Notes: generated by a model from the sequence alone, not told the origin. A stretch of 64,000 bases of DNA from Bradyrhizobium sp. CB2312 (GCF_029714425.1 NZ_CP121668.1:4237501-4301500), one strand, 5' to 3'; positions 43,759 to 52,104 are shown, numbered from the stretch's first letter. A program made the numbers and translations.

Positions 43759-43937
43759 TTCTTGTTCTCCCGACAGGGGCTTTCGATGTTGCAGTGCATG
43801 TTAGCGGCCTCGGGGAGTGATCGCCACCGCCCTTGCCGACTCGTCTGAAGCGCGGGAACCTTAGTTCGTCTGCCGGATTAAGGTAAATAGCGGCCAGATC
43901 TGTCGTCGAACGGGCTGTGGTCGCTATCGGTGCAACG

Positions 43938-44510
43938 ATGAACGCCAGGCTTGACCGTATCGGTTTGGGACGTTTCGCCGGGACCGGCGAGCGGCTGGCG
44001 CGGAGCGTGACGATCGCGAGCGTCTCATTCGGCCGCAGCCTTTTATGGTTGCTGGCGGCCATCATCGTCGGCTGCGGTGTCTGGATGCTGCTGCCTCTTT
44101 CCAAGAGCAACAGCGCCGAGCCGGCAAAGCCGGAGCTCGCATCTGTCGAGACGGCGCCTTCGGGTGATGCCGCAGCGGCGGTCACGCCGGCTTCTGAAGC
44201 CCAGGCGCCGGCGATGGCTGAACTCGGTCATCTCAGGATTTCATCGCAGACCTGGCGTCGCGGCGGCCTCGGCTCGAAGGCACTGGTGACGTTCACGCTG
44301 CGAAACGACAATGACTATGCCGTAAAGGATATCGAGATCGTTTGCGCATTCGCCCGACGCGACGGCAGCCATCTCACCGATCGCACCCGCGTGCTGGCCG
44401 AGCCGGTCAGCATGAAGAGCCGCAAGACGTTTGCGCGCGTCTCCGTCGGCTTCGTCAACGTGAACGCGGATCAAGCGAAATGTTCGCTTGTCGCAGCACG
44501 GCGCGCCTGA
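43938..44510 (+). CDS. Membrane-anchored protein with FxLYD-like domain
   Basis: The 190-residue product starts at the ATG at 43938 (MNARLDRIGLG...). It has one membrane span (SLLWLLAAIIVGCGVWMLLPL, about 34-54), an Ala/Pro-rich linker and a C-terminal beta-sandwich with LVTFTLRNDNDYAVKDIEIVCAFARRDG, reminiscent of FxLYD/DUF3426 domains. The in-frame GTG at 43917 is a less likely start. Function unknown. Confidence 0.75.
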   Translation: MNARLDRIGLGRFAGTGERLARSVTIASVSFGRSLLWLLAAIIVGCGVWMLLPLSKSNSAEPAKPELASVETAPSGDAAAAVTPASEAQAPAMAELGHLRISSQTWRRGGLGSKALVTFTLRNDNDYAVKDIEIVCAFARRDGSHLTDRTRVLAEPVSMKSRKTFARVSVGFVNVNADQAKCSLVAARRA

Positions 44511-44682
44511 AAGACGGCGTCCTCCGGTAGCGGAAAAGTTACCGTCCGCAGCCTCCGCACCCCTTGGCCAAAAATCTTGGCGTTGCCACTTGAACCAAAG
44601 GGCTGAGCTAGGAACCAATTAGAGTATCGCCTGTTGAGGCGGAGTGCCCACGCGGGGATTGCGGGGGGGCGGAGTGCGGCCA

Positions 44683-45171
44683 ATGCCCATCTTTCGGTAT
44701 TTCGTTTATGTCGGTGGAGCTTTGCTCGCACTGTTGTTGGCGGTGAGCTACATGGCGCCGGCGGCGCCAGTGGCGCAGGCAGTTGCCACCGCAAGCAATG
44801 ATCAACCCCTGATCCGGATCAGGTCCGATCGCCACCTGCCTGAGCGTGTCGTGCTCGACACCACCCAGCCGACGATTGCGGCGCCGGTGGTGAAGACGGC
44901 CGTGGCGGCGCCTCAGCCGCCGGACGCCGCGTCGGCAGCGGCCTTGGCGGAGATGTCGGCCAAGGCACGGGTGCGCGAGACCTTTGCCCAGTTTACCCCT
45001 GGTTCGAAGCCCGACGCCGCCAAGAAGCCGGCTCAGCCCAAGCGTAAGGTCGCCAGAGCGCATCCGGCTCCGCAGTATTATGGTGGGCCACAATATGGTG
45101 GGCCGCAGTATGGCCGGCCGATGATGGTGGCACAGCAGCCGCATTTCGGCCTCTTCAACACGACCTGGTGA
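44683..45171 (+). CDS. Single-span exported protein ending in GLFNTTW
   Basis: The 162-residue product starts at the ATG at 44683 (MPIFRYFVYVGG), with one N-terminal span (GALLALLLAVSYMAPAAPVAQA). The middle is Ala/Pro-rich, then a Lys-rich stretch and tandem GGPQYGGPQYGRP units. It ends in QQPHFGLFNTTW. I recognise this layout from rhizobial hypothetical proteins. The tail suggests cell-wall or polysaccharide attachment, but nothing shows it. A good terminator follows. Confidence 0.75.
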   Translation: MPIFRYFVYVGGALLALLLAVSYMAPAAPVAQAVATASNDQPLIRIRSDRHLPERVVLDTTQPTIAAPVVKTAVAAPQPPDAASAAALAEMSAKARVRETFAQFTPGSKPDAAKKPAQPKRKVARAHPAPQYYGGPQYGGPQYGRPMMVAQQPHFGLFNTTW

Positions 45172-45175
45172 CAAG

Positions 45176-45217
45176 CCCGCTGTTACCCGCCTCCGCGGAG
45201 GCGGGAAGGGCTTTTTA
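45176..45217 (+). terminator. Rho-independent terminator
   Basis: CCCGCCTCC and GGAGGCGGG form a 9-bp stem nested between AGCCC and GGGCT, followed by TTTTTA. It ends the upstream gene just before tRNA-Arg. Confidence 0.85.
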
Positions 45218-45325
45218 TTGGCCAGCCTCTCTGCTAATTCGAACCCGTCCGAACGCACCCGGTGCGCTGGCTCGCCAGCCTCGGTCCGGCGTTTCGCGGT
45301 TAACGGCCCAAACCCCCGGGCCAGG

Positions 45326-45402
45326 GCGCTCGTAGCTCAGCTGGATAGAGCATCGGATTTCGATTCCGAGGGTCGGAGGTTCGAATCCTTCCGAGCGCGC
45401 CA
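45326..45402 (+). tRNA. tRNA-Arg (anticodon TCG)
   Basis: A complete cloverleaf of 77 nt: acceptor GCGCTCG pairs with CGAGCGC; D stem GCTC/GAGC; anticodon stem TCGGA/TCCGA with the loop TTTCGAT, anticodon TCG reading CGA and relatives; T arm GGAGG-TTCGAAT-CCTTC. CCA is encoded. The 3' end of a tRNA gene is a common phage and island integration site, and decayed sequence follows directly. Confidence 0.97.
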
Positions 45403-45539
45403 CGAAATTCTCCAATCAGATCATACTATTACGCAGACTTCTTATTCTGTTCTTTCTCCTCATTCCGAATCCTATTTTCTGGCTCATTCCGATGACGCGT
45501 ATCCGCGCCAGCCATCGGCTGGATGTGGTCTTCTTCCCG

Positions 45540-45931
45540 GATGACAAACCGAACGTTCAACCCAAAGGTCCGCACTTGGATGTCCCGCAACAAGGTGACC
45601 GCTGAAGAAATAGCGCACGTTTTCCACGTCGATGGCGAGGCGGTGGACGTGATCGTTGACACGGTGCCAGGCAAAGGCGCAGGCGATCAACGCCTACATG
45701 CCGACCGGCATCGCGGAGTTTCTGAAAACCGGTGAGTCGAAGTTTGCCGACAAGGTGGCGCGCGAAACCTGCAAAAAATTAGGCTGTTACGGCGAAACCA
45801 ATCACGCAACGTAAATGAAAAAGCCGGGCAATGTGCTGAGTGGCTCGAAGAAAAGCGGCTGGACCGTTACTGGATGAAAACCGCGGCTGAACTCATCAAG
45901 GAGTTCATCGCTGAGGAAGTCACCCTCTGAC
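45540..45931 (+). pseudogene. Decayed coding sequence downstream of tRNA-Arg
   Basis: Coding-like fragments run in changing frames: TWMSRNKVTAEEIAHVFHVDG and VDVIVDTVPG (45,575-45,670), then AQAINAYMPTGIAEFLKTGE and ADKVARETCKKLGCYGE (about 45,675-45,812), then AEWLEEKRLDRYWMK and AAELIKEFIAEEVTL ending in a stop at 45,931. The fragments may be one gene broken by frameshifts or several. I cannot name a family. The flanks are richer in A/T than the window average. Position after a tRNA suggests an integration scar. Confidence 0.45.
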
Positions 45932-46039
45932 AGTGGGCGCCATCGCCAAGACTACTAGACGCCACCCCGCCGCCACCGGACGAAGCGATCACAACAAGTG
46001 GGGCAGGACCTTCTCCAGCGACATCAATGATCCGTCGCT

Positions 46040-46128
46040 GCGGCGCTTCTCTGAGTCTAATTCCGCTTTCGGTGGCACAGCGGACGTAACTGGGCTCGCT
46101 GCTGGATCGCCCCAAACGAAAATGACCC
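46040..46128. repeat. Rhizobial 'VPPKAD'-type repeat, left part, split by the IS
   Basis: In reverse, this stretch reads SPVTSAVPPKAELDSEK, a signature of a widespread rhizobial intergenic repeat that is often misannotated as small ORFs. The insertion sequence starts at its right edge, and the right flank at 47,689 (GACCCATAGGCGACATG) looks like its continuation. Confidence 0.5.
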
Positions 46129-47688
46129 TGGCTGTGTGAAAACGCTGTGCCGCTGCTATGATTCTCCGGTGATTCTTTTTGGGGGAATCGATGAGGCGCT
46201 TCGTTGAGGAGGCGGATCGTGGGCAATGCACGCTGTTGCCGGAATGCCTCGATGATTTCATTGACGAGAGTAATCCTGTCCGTGTGATCGATGCGTTTGT
46301 CGATGCGCTCGATTTGGCCGAGATGAGCTTCGAGGTTGAGCCGGCGGCGACCGGTCGGCCATCGTACCATCCCTCGGTTCTCTTGAAGCTCTACATCTAT
46401 GGCTATCTGAACCGGGTGCAGTCGAGCCGGCGGCTCGAACGAGAAGCCGGACGCAATGTCGAACTGATGTGGCTGCTGGGTCGGCTCACTCCCGATCACA
46501 AGACGATTGCCGACTTCCGCAAGGACAATGGCCTGGCGCTGCGCAGGGTGTGTGCGCGCTTCGTTGAACTCTGCCGTGGGATGGGTCTCCTGACGACGGC
46601 GAGCGTTGCCATCGACGGCAGCAAGTTCAAAGCGGTGAACAACCGGGACAGGAACTTCACCCGGGCGAAGGTGGAGCGGCGACGCTCCCAGCTGGAGGAG
46701 AGCGTCGCGCGGTATCTAGGCCAACTTGACACGGCCGACCGGCAGGAGCCGACGGAGGCCCTGGCCACGAAGGTGACGAGGCTTACCGAAAAGCTGACGA
46801 AGCTGAAGGAGGAAATGGGCAAGCTTGCCGCTTACGAGAAGCAGATGCTTGCATCGCCTGACCAGCAAATCTCCTTGACTGATCCCGATAGCCGCTCGAT
46901 GGCGACGAGCGGCCGCGGCTCCGGCGTCGTCGGCTACAATGTGCAGGTCGCCGTGGATACCGAGCACCATCTGATTGTGACGCATGAGGTAACGAACAGC
47001 GGCTCAGATCGGGCTCAACTGGCCAATATGGCAAAGCAGGCGAAAGAAGTGCTCCAGACCGATGCGCTCGAGGCCGTTGCCGATCGCGGCTACTTCAGCA
47101 GCGTGGAGATCCTCGCGTGCCACGAGGCCGGCATCACGGTAACTCTGCCCAAGCCACAGACGTCGGGTGCCAAGTCAGATGGGCGCTTCGGCAAGCAGGA
47201 TTTTGTCTATTTGCCTGAAGAGGACGCCTATCGCTGCCCAGCTGGAGAGCAACTGCCTTATCGCTTCACGAGCGAGGAAGACGGGAAGCGGCTACGGCGC
47301 TACTGGACCACGGCCTGTCAAAATTGTTCGCTTAAATCGCAGTGCACGACAGGGCCAGAGCGGCGGATTCCACGATGGGAGCATGAGCATCTGCTCGAGG
47401 CTGTGCAGCAGCGTCTCGATGCAAACCCACAAGCCATGCGCCAGCGTCGAGAGACAGTCGAGCATCCGTTCGGCACGATGAAGGCCCGCATGGGAGCGAC
47501 ACACTTCCTCACCAAAACGCTTCCAAAAGTAGCCGCCGAAATGGCACTCTCGGTGCTGGCCTATAATCTGACACGGGTCATGAACATCGTCGGGATCAAG
47601 CCGCTGATCGCTGCGATCGGGGCCTGAGACACACGCGGCTCCCCGCTTCCGGGACCGACGCCCTTTGAGATCGTTTTTACACGGCCAA
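46129..47688 (+). mobile_element. IS1182-family insertion sequence
   Basis: The element is about 1.56 kb. Its ends TGGCTGTGTGAAAACG (46,129-46,144) and, reversed, TGGCCGTGTAAAAACG (47,672-47,687) match at 14 of 16 positions. GACCC occurs directly on both sides (46,124-46,128 and 47,689-47,693), a candidate 5-bp target duplication. The transposase is intact, so the element may be active. Confidence 0.88.
46191..47627 (+). CDS. IS1182-family DDE transposase
   Basis: This 478-residue transposase starts at ATG 46191 (MRRFVEEADRG) after GGGGGAATCG. The N-terminal part with RGQCTLLPECLDDFIDESNPVRVIDAFVD and the YHPSVLLKLYIYGYLNRVQSSRRLERE segment is the DUF772-like region of IS1182. The DDE residues are visible in SVAIDGSKFKA, EAVADRGYFS and ETVEHPFGTMKARMG. 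A zinc-binding Cys set lies in CPAGEQLPYRF... CQNCSLKSQC. No frameshift or early stop interrupts it. Confidence 0.95.
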   Translation: MRRFVEEADRGQCTLLPECLDDFIDESNPVRVIDAFVDALDLAEMSFEVEPAATGRPSYHPSVLLKLYIYGYLNRVQSSRRLEREAGRNVELMWLLGRLTPDHKTIADFRKDNGLALRRVCARFVELCRGMGLLTTASVAIDGSKFKAVNNRDRNFTRAKVERRRSQLEESVARYLGQLDTADRQEPTEALATKVTRLTEKLTKLKEEMGKLAAYEKQMLASPDQQISLTDPDSRSMATSGRGSGVVGYNVQVAVDTEHHLIVTHEVTNSGSDRAQLANMAKQAKEVLQTDALEAVADRGYFSSVEILACHEAGITVTLPKPQTSGAKSDGRFGKQDFVYLPEEDAYRCPAGEQLPYRFTSEEDGKRLRRYWTTACQNCSLKSQCTTGPERRIPRWEHEHLLEAVQQRLDANPQAMRQRRETVEHPFGTMKARMGATHFLTKTLPKVAAEMALSVLAYNLTRVMNIVGIKPLIAAIGA

Positions 47689-47742
47689 GACCCATAGGCG
47701 ACATGCGGCAAATCTTTTCGCCGAGTTCCAGCTCTCTATAGG

Positions 47743-47756
47743 TTGATCTATGTCAA
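47743..47756. promoter_or_regulatory. FNR/FixK-type box upstream of DUF3302 gene
   Basis: TTGATCTATGTCAA matches TTGA-N6-TCAA with one departure from the TTGAT-N4-ATCAA palindrome. Its centre is 114 bp before the DUF3302 start, compatible with a promoter position near -41.5 and a leader of about 70 nt. Confidence 0.55.
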
Positions 47757-47863
47757 AGGCTGCTCCGGCCGGATTGCTACGCTATCGATTTCCCCAGTCA
47801 TCACGCTGCAAAGGGAAGCTACTCGCAGCTCAGATACGCAGCCCAACCTGATTGTGAACGGGC

Positions 47864-48340
47864 ATGGAAGATCCATTCCTGAATTACTTCGCACTGGGCT
47901 TGCTGTTTTTCGTGGTGATCGTGCTGGTGTACGGCATCATCGCGATCCACGACATTCCAGCGCGGATCGCGCACGCGCGTCATCATCCGCACCAGGACGC
48001 CATCCACGCCGCCGGTTGGATCAGCCTGTTCATGCTGCACCTGCTGTGGCCGTTCCTCTGGATTTGGGCGATGATGTATCGGCCGGATCGAGGCTGGGGC
48101 TTCGGTCACAAGCCGGGCGAGCCGGCCTCGCCAACGGAAGCGGTGGCTGAACTGGAGAAACTCAGGCGTCGAATGACGGAGGTCGAGGCCAGGCTCGAGC
48201 ACAGGGACCCCGCAGTTCAATCGGGCAAAGGACAGCCTCAGCCTGCAATCGAGCAGCCGGGATCGTTGGCCTTGGCTGCCGAAGAAAGCGTTCCTGCGAC
48301 GGACGCGGCTGCTGTGGAGAGCCGCGGCGGCCGCCGATAG
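47864..48340 (+). CDS. DUF3302 inner-membrane protein (YiaW/YibI-like)
   Basis: The 158-residue protein is a small two-span membrane protein of the DUF3302 family: span 1 LNYFALGLLFFVVIVLVYGIIAI, span 2 AAGWISLFMLHLLWPFLWIWAMMY, with the conserved HDIPARIAHARHHPHQDAIHAAGW between them. The C-terminal half is charged and Ala-rich. In E. coli the relatives YiaW and YibI are encoded beside HlyD-like proteins, and here an HlyD-like gene follows after 36 bp. The frameshift in that partner may leave this protein without function. Confidence 0.88.
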   Translation: MEDPFLNYFALGLLFFVVIVLVYGIIAIHDIPARIAHARHHPHQDAIHAAGWISLFMLHLLWPFLWIWAMMYRPDRGWGFGHKPGEPASPTEAVAELEKLRRRMTEVEARLEHRDPAVQSGKGQPQPAIEQPGSLALAAEESVPATDAAAVESRGGRR

Positions 48341-48376
48341 CAGATGCGCTCTCAAAGCTCGGAGTGGAGGTCACTA

Positions 48377-49518
48377 ATGGAACTCCTGCTCACGTTGACC
48401 TACGTGGCACTCTGCGTCGCTATCTTCAAGCTTTTCAGAATTCCGGTCAATCAATGGACGCTCGCGACAGCCGCACTCGGTGGCGTCTTCGGGCTTGCGC
48501 TGCTGTTCATAACGATGGCCTACAACCATCCATTTTCCACCAACGCGCGCATTTATTTCACGGTTACGCCGATATTGCCTTCCGTTCGAGGTCGGGTGAT
48601 TGAAGTACCGGTCGAGTATCGTACCAACCAGCACCTCGACGCTGGAGAAGTTCTCTTCAAGATCGATCCCAAGCCTTACGAATATATCGTCGGGCAAAAG
48701 CGTGCCGGGCTGGCGGACGCCGAGGCCAATGTTGCCCAGCTCAAGGCATCCGTCGATCAGGCATCGGCAACGGTCGAAAAAGCGAAGGCCCAACTGCAGC
48801 TCGCGCAGGACAACTACGACCGACAATCGACGCTGTTCCAGAAAAACGTGTGGCGCAGGCAACGCTTGACACCGCAACGCGTAATCTCGATGCGTCAAAA
48901 CAGACGGTTGCCGAGGCCGTCGCTGCAGAAGATCGTGCCCGGCAAGCGTATGGCGCGACCGTTGATGGTGAACACTCGGCCATCGTTCGCTTACGCAATG
49001 AGCTTGCCGATGCTCAATACGATCTGGACCAGACCGTTGTTCGAGCCCCTACAAGCGGTTTTGTCACCGAGCTGGCTCTGCGGCCGGGGGTGTACGTGGT
49101 TCCGGCGCCCTTCCGTCCAGCGATGATTTTCGTCAACGACACCCAAAGTGATCGGGCTTTGGTAGCGGCGTTCCAGCAGAACGCGCTGCAGCGCGTTCGT
49201 GTCGGCGACAACGCCGAAGTTCTGTTCAAAGCCATACCGGGTCGGGTCTTCAAGGCCAAGGTCAACCTCGTGATTGATGCGATTGCTGCTGGCCAGCTTC
49301 AAACCACGGGCGCGCTACGGAATGTCGAGGCGCTGCCCGAAGGCCGGGCTCTGGTCAAGCTGGACCTCGTCGATGACATCTCGGGTTACCAGGTGCCGCT
49401 TGGTTCGGGAGGCGAAGCCGCCATCTACACCGAGCATTTTCACGAGCTGTCGCTGCTGCGAAAAATCCTTCTGCGCATGCGAAGCTGGCAGAACTACGTC
49501 TTCCCTGAGAGCCTCTAG
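48377..49518 (+). pseudogene. HlyD-family membrane fusion protein gene, frameshifted
   Basis: The ATG at 48377 follows GGAGG and opens a single-span HlyD/EmrA-like adaptor (MELLLTLTYVALCVAIFKLF, second hydrophobic stretch GGVFGLALLFITMAYN). The reading runs through PSVRGRVIEVPVEYRTNQHLDAGEVLFKIDP and a coiled coil to SQFQ-like LFQKNV near 48,849. There one G appears to be missing (GTGTGGCGCAG for GTGGTGGCGCAG), and the frame continues in another phase as AQATLDTATRNLDASK, with VVRAPTSGFVTELALRPGVYV and a normal end at 49,518. Restoring one base gives about 380 residues. It is a real single-base decay or a sequencing error. Confidence 0.85.
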
Positions 49519-49691
49519 AAGATCGATGACGCGCACCTTCTGGGCTCGGCGGCGGCAAGGGCCTCTACACCGAATTTTTTTGGTGGCGCCAATCGCGTCA
49601 GGATTGGGTCGCGCGGATGCTCGATAAATCCTTTCGAGGCGAGCGCAGGGCGTGTGAGGCGCCACATTCGGTCTCGCCTAATTTGAATCGC
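49519..49691. other. Non-coding gap after the HlyD-like pseudogene
   Basis: No gene is supported. A TTTTTTT run (about 49,571) follows GCCTCTACACCGAA but without a clear stem. The FNR/FixK box for the next gene lies at its right end. Confidence 0.4.
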
Positions 49692-49705
49692 TTGATCTGG
49701 ATCAA
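49692..49705. promoter_or_regulatory. Perfect FNR/FixK-type box
   Basis: TTGATCTGGATCAA is a perfect TTGAT-N4-ATCAA palindrome. Its centre lies about 73 bp before the ATG at 49,771; a class II position would leave a leader of about 31 nt. Confidence 0.7.
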
Positions 49706-49770
49706 GTACGAAGATCTGGAAGTCTCGCATGTAGAACCCGCAACTATCAACTATTGGCGAGGACAATCTC

Positions 49771-49992
49771 ATGAAAAAGATGAGCGTGCTCGGAGCAATT
49801 TTGGTGGGAGCCACGATATTGTGCGCCGCGCCGATTTCAGTTCAGTGGTCGCAAGAGAAGGGCTTGTCCGTATCGTCGAACAATGCCTACGCCCGAGTAG
49901 GAAGACCGGCAACTGCAACGAGCGTCGCTGGCGTTGCGCGGAGAGCGGATCGACGGGCGGTGCGCCGCTGCGCAACGGGAGTTACCTGCTAG
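49771..49992 (+). CDS. Small exported protein (RVGRP...SVAGVARR type)
   Basis: The 73-residue product begins with a signal peptide (MKKMSVLGAILVGATILCAAP), followed by SVQWSQEKGLSVSSNNAYARVGRPATATSVAGVARRADRRAVRRC. I recognise this as a small exported family of Bradyrhizobium. GAGG stands eight bases before the ATG at 49771, and a perfect FNR/FixK box lies further upstream, so expression at low oxygen is likely. Function unknown. Confidence 0.72.
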   Translation: MKKMSVLGAILVGATILCAAPISVQWSQEKGLSVSSNNAYARVGRPATATSVAGVARRADRRAVRRCATGVTC

Positions 49993-50069
49993 GGTTCAGA
50001 CCCTCACTGTTGGATCTCGAGGACGCGACGCCTCGGCCTCAAAGAGCCGAAGGCGCTCCAATCTTCAGA

Positions 50070-50196
50070 TTAGCCCTTGGTTACTACCGGGGCCGGAGCT
50101 TTGCCGATTGGGTATTTGCCGACCGGGGTTTTGCCAACGCGCCACTTACCAATTGGCGCAGTCTGGACAACTGGCTGCGGGCGGCCGCAAGGCCAG
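50070..50196 (-). pseudogene. Lys/Gly/Pro-rich C-terminal gene remnant
   Basis: In the minus frame ending with TAA at 50,070, the sequence reads PQPVVQTAPIGKWRVGK and then TPVGKYPIGKAPAPVVTKG. Regular GK-x-P-V/I-GK spacing suggests the genuine tail of a lost gene. No start or upstream domain is visible because the frame runs back into the AraC-type gene in another phase. The family is not identified. Confidence 0.35.
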
Positions 50197-51162
50197 TCAG
50201 TCTGCCGAAAACCTGGTCTGCCGGCCCCGCGCCAGCGTGTCGGAGGGCGCTTCGTGGAACGTCGCGCGATAGGCCGCGGCGAACTCGCCGAGATGATGGA
50301 AACCCTGGGCGCGCGCGCATGTGGCGACGGTGGCGCCGCCGCCTTTGAGGAGCCGGGCGCGGGTGGCCCACAGCCTTTTGAGGCGGATGTACTGGTGAAG
50401 GCTCATGCCACGCACCTGGCTGACCGCGCCGCCGAGCGTGCGGATCGAGACGCCGAACTCACCGGCGAGATGGGCCGTGTAGATCGGGGCGGTCGGATAG
50501 GCTGCGACGTAGTCGTCGATCCGCTGCACCAGCTTGGCCGACCGGTCGGCCTGAACTGAGGCGCTCCGATGCGAGGGCGGCTCGATCCGGAACAAGTCAT
50601 CGAGCGCGAGCAGCAGGCCTTCCTGGAGATGGGCGGCGGCCTCGGTGGTTTCGAACAGGAACGGCTGCACCGATGCGGTTCGCAGAATGTCGAGCAGCAG
50701 TTGGCGCGTGTGCAGCAGCGCGGGCCTGTTCGCGACATAGGCCCGCAGATCGTCGGCATGGTCGAACCAGCCCCGGTCTTTCAGGCCGGGTGAGAAGATG
50801 ATCATCGCATAATGATTGGTCTGGGGTTCGACGAAATGGCACTCTTCGTTGCCGCGGAGCACAACGAAGAAGCGCGCGTCGAGATCCATTCCGTTGGCAT
50901 TGGCCTGAAGGTCGTCGGTCATGGACAGGATCACCATCCCGCCCGGCATCCGATAGGCAGCGTCGAGGATGCGCGCGAACGACTTCATTACGATGATGCG
51001 GCATGCCGGCAGCGAAACGACGGCGCGGGCCGCGGCGAAGTTCGAGACGTCGAGCGGAATGCTTCTCGCGTCCTCCATCGACTCGATCGGCCGAAACGCA
51101 TCGACGTCGGCAAAGCCGATCAGTTGAAGCGCGGAGGACGGGGCGAGGGCGTCGAACAACAT
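50197..51162 (-). CDS. AraC-family transcriptional regulator
   Basis: The 321-residue protein has an N-terminal sensing domain (about 1-200) and a C-terminal AraC/XylS double HTH. Helix-turn-helix 1 includes IYTAHLAGEFGVSIRTLGGAVSQVRGMSLHQYIRLKRLWATRARLL; HTH 2 is ATVATCARAQGFHHLGEFAAAYRATFHEAPSDTL, with the usual GFxxxxxFxxxYRxxFG-like core. The start at 51162 (MLFDALAPSSAL) is preferred to 51183. The first domain resembles the cupin-less type seen in ethanolamine-like regulators. No target is proven; the nearby exported-protein and membrane genes are candidates. Confidence 0.88.
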   Translation of the reverse strand: MLFDALAPSSALQLIGFADVDAFRPIESMEDARSIPLDVSNFAAARAVVSLPACRIIVMKSFARILDAAYRMPGGMVILSMTDDLQANANGMDLDARFFVVLRGNEECHFVEPQTNHYAMIIFSPGLKDRGWFDHADDLRAYVANRPALLHTRQLLLDILRTASVQPFLFETTEAAAHLQEGLLLALDDLFRIEPPSHRSASVQADRSAKLVQRIDDYVAAYPTAPIYTAHLAGEFGVSIRTLGGAVSQVRGMSLHQYIRLKRLWATRARLLKGGGATVATCARAQGFHHLGEFAAAYRATFHEAPSDTLARGRQTRFSAD

Positions 51163-51306
51163 AGGTCTGGCCGGCCGCTGCAATGTGACAATGAAATGAA
51201 CGTCTGTACATTGCCATCAATGGCGAAACATCCGGCTTCAGTAAACCGGATTCCGGGCCGTAGTATTGCGGACATCATGCCAAGGGTGGTCAGGCCAATG
51301 TCACCG

Positions 51307-51480
51307 TCAACGTTCTCGGCTCATTGGCTGGCCCGAGGCAAGGTCGATGAAATGCAGCCGCGTGCAGGCGGGACAGGCGAAGGACGCAAAGCTGCGTCCC
51401 TCCTGTCTCTGCTGCCTCTCCAGATGCGTCTGCACGTTCATGCCCGTCTGCGGGCATCGAAAAACGATCAAATCGGCCAT
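51307..51480 (-). CDS. Small CPxTG/CPAC protein, zinc-ribbon-like
   Basis: This 57-residue product starts at the ATG at 51480 (MADLIVFRCPQTGMNVQTH...) and has CPQTG followed by ASFACPACTRLHFIDL. The spacing CPxT...CPAC is like half-degenerate zinc ribbons common in small rhizobial proteins. A TTGATCTAGATCAG box lies 34-47 bp upstream on the same side, which supports a real transcript from this short frame. The upstream longer frame (to 51924) overlaps another gene and is rejected. Confidence 0.7.
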   Translation of the reverse strand: MADLIVFRCPQTGMNVQTHLERQQRQEGRSFASFACPACTRLHFIDLASGQPMSRER

Positions 51481-51513
51481 CGTCACAGAATGACGGCCTG
51501 GCGGATTTCCACT

Positions 51514-51527
51514 TTGATCTAGATCAG
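51514..51527 (-). promoter_or_regulatory. FNR/FixK-type box upstream of the small CPxTG gene
   Basis: TTGATCTAGATCAG differs from the TTGAT-N4-ATCAA palindrome only at its last base. Its centre is about 40 bp from the ATG at 51,480, so a start near that codon (leaderless or very short leader) would fit class II activation. Confidence 0.6.
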
Positions 51528-51617
51528 TTTTGTAAGCGCTCCAGGCGATCGCGCCGGTGCGCATAGGCAGTTTTCGATTCCGCAAAAGCGAAGGGGCCTC
51601 GAGGGCCCCTTCGAATG

Positions 51618-51896
51618 TCACCAGCGGCGATAGCCGCCGTAATAACCATAGTAGCGCGGGCCGTAATAGCGGGGCCCATAATACCGTGGGCCGTAATATG
51701 GCCGCGGTCCGTAATATCCATAATAGTTCGGGCGCCACCAGCACTGTCCCCAGGCGTTGCAGACCATGCGGACCTGCTCGACGTCGGAAACCTGCGGTGT
51801 CGCAGGCGCGGGCGCAATGGGCATGGCGGACGCCGCCGGCGATGCCGCGAGAGCACCGAACAGGGACGCGGCGACGAGGCCAATCTTGAGATTCAT
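51618..51896 (-). CDS. Exported Tyr/Gly-repeat protein
   Basis: The 92-residue product starts with a signal peptide (MNLKIGLVAASLFGALAASPAASA). The middle contains VEQVRMVCNAWGQCWWRPN, a Cys pair with Trp. The tail is a tandem of YYGPR units (PYYGPRYYGPRYYGPRYYG) closing with GYRRW, encoded by a repeated GGCCCGTAATA-type unit. This layout is common in Bradyrhizobium and Rhodopseudomonas exported proteins. Function unknown. Confidence 0.8.
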   Translation of the reverse strand: MNLKIGLVAASLFGALAASPAASAMPIAPAPATPQVSDVEQVRMVCNAWGQCWWRPNYYGYYGPRPYYGPRYYGPRYYGPRYYGYYGGYRRW

Positions 51897-52104
51897 GATG
51901 TCTTCCTCTGCTTACGCGATGCAAGATATCGAAGTCGTTCTGATCAAATTGTGGCGGAACCGAAATGTAATGCTGATGAATAGATCTTCAGCCAGTCCGC
52001 CCCAGGCCTGACCTTCTTTAGTCTCGCCAGACTATCCCAGGTTCGCACGCATGACCAATGCAGCATCTGCGCTGCTATTGGCCCGCAGAACATCGCGGTC
52101 ATGC

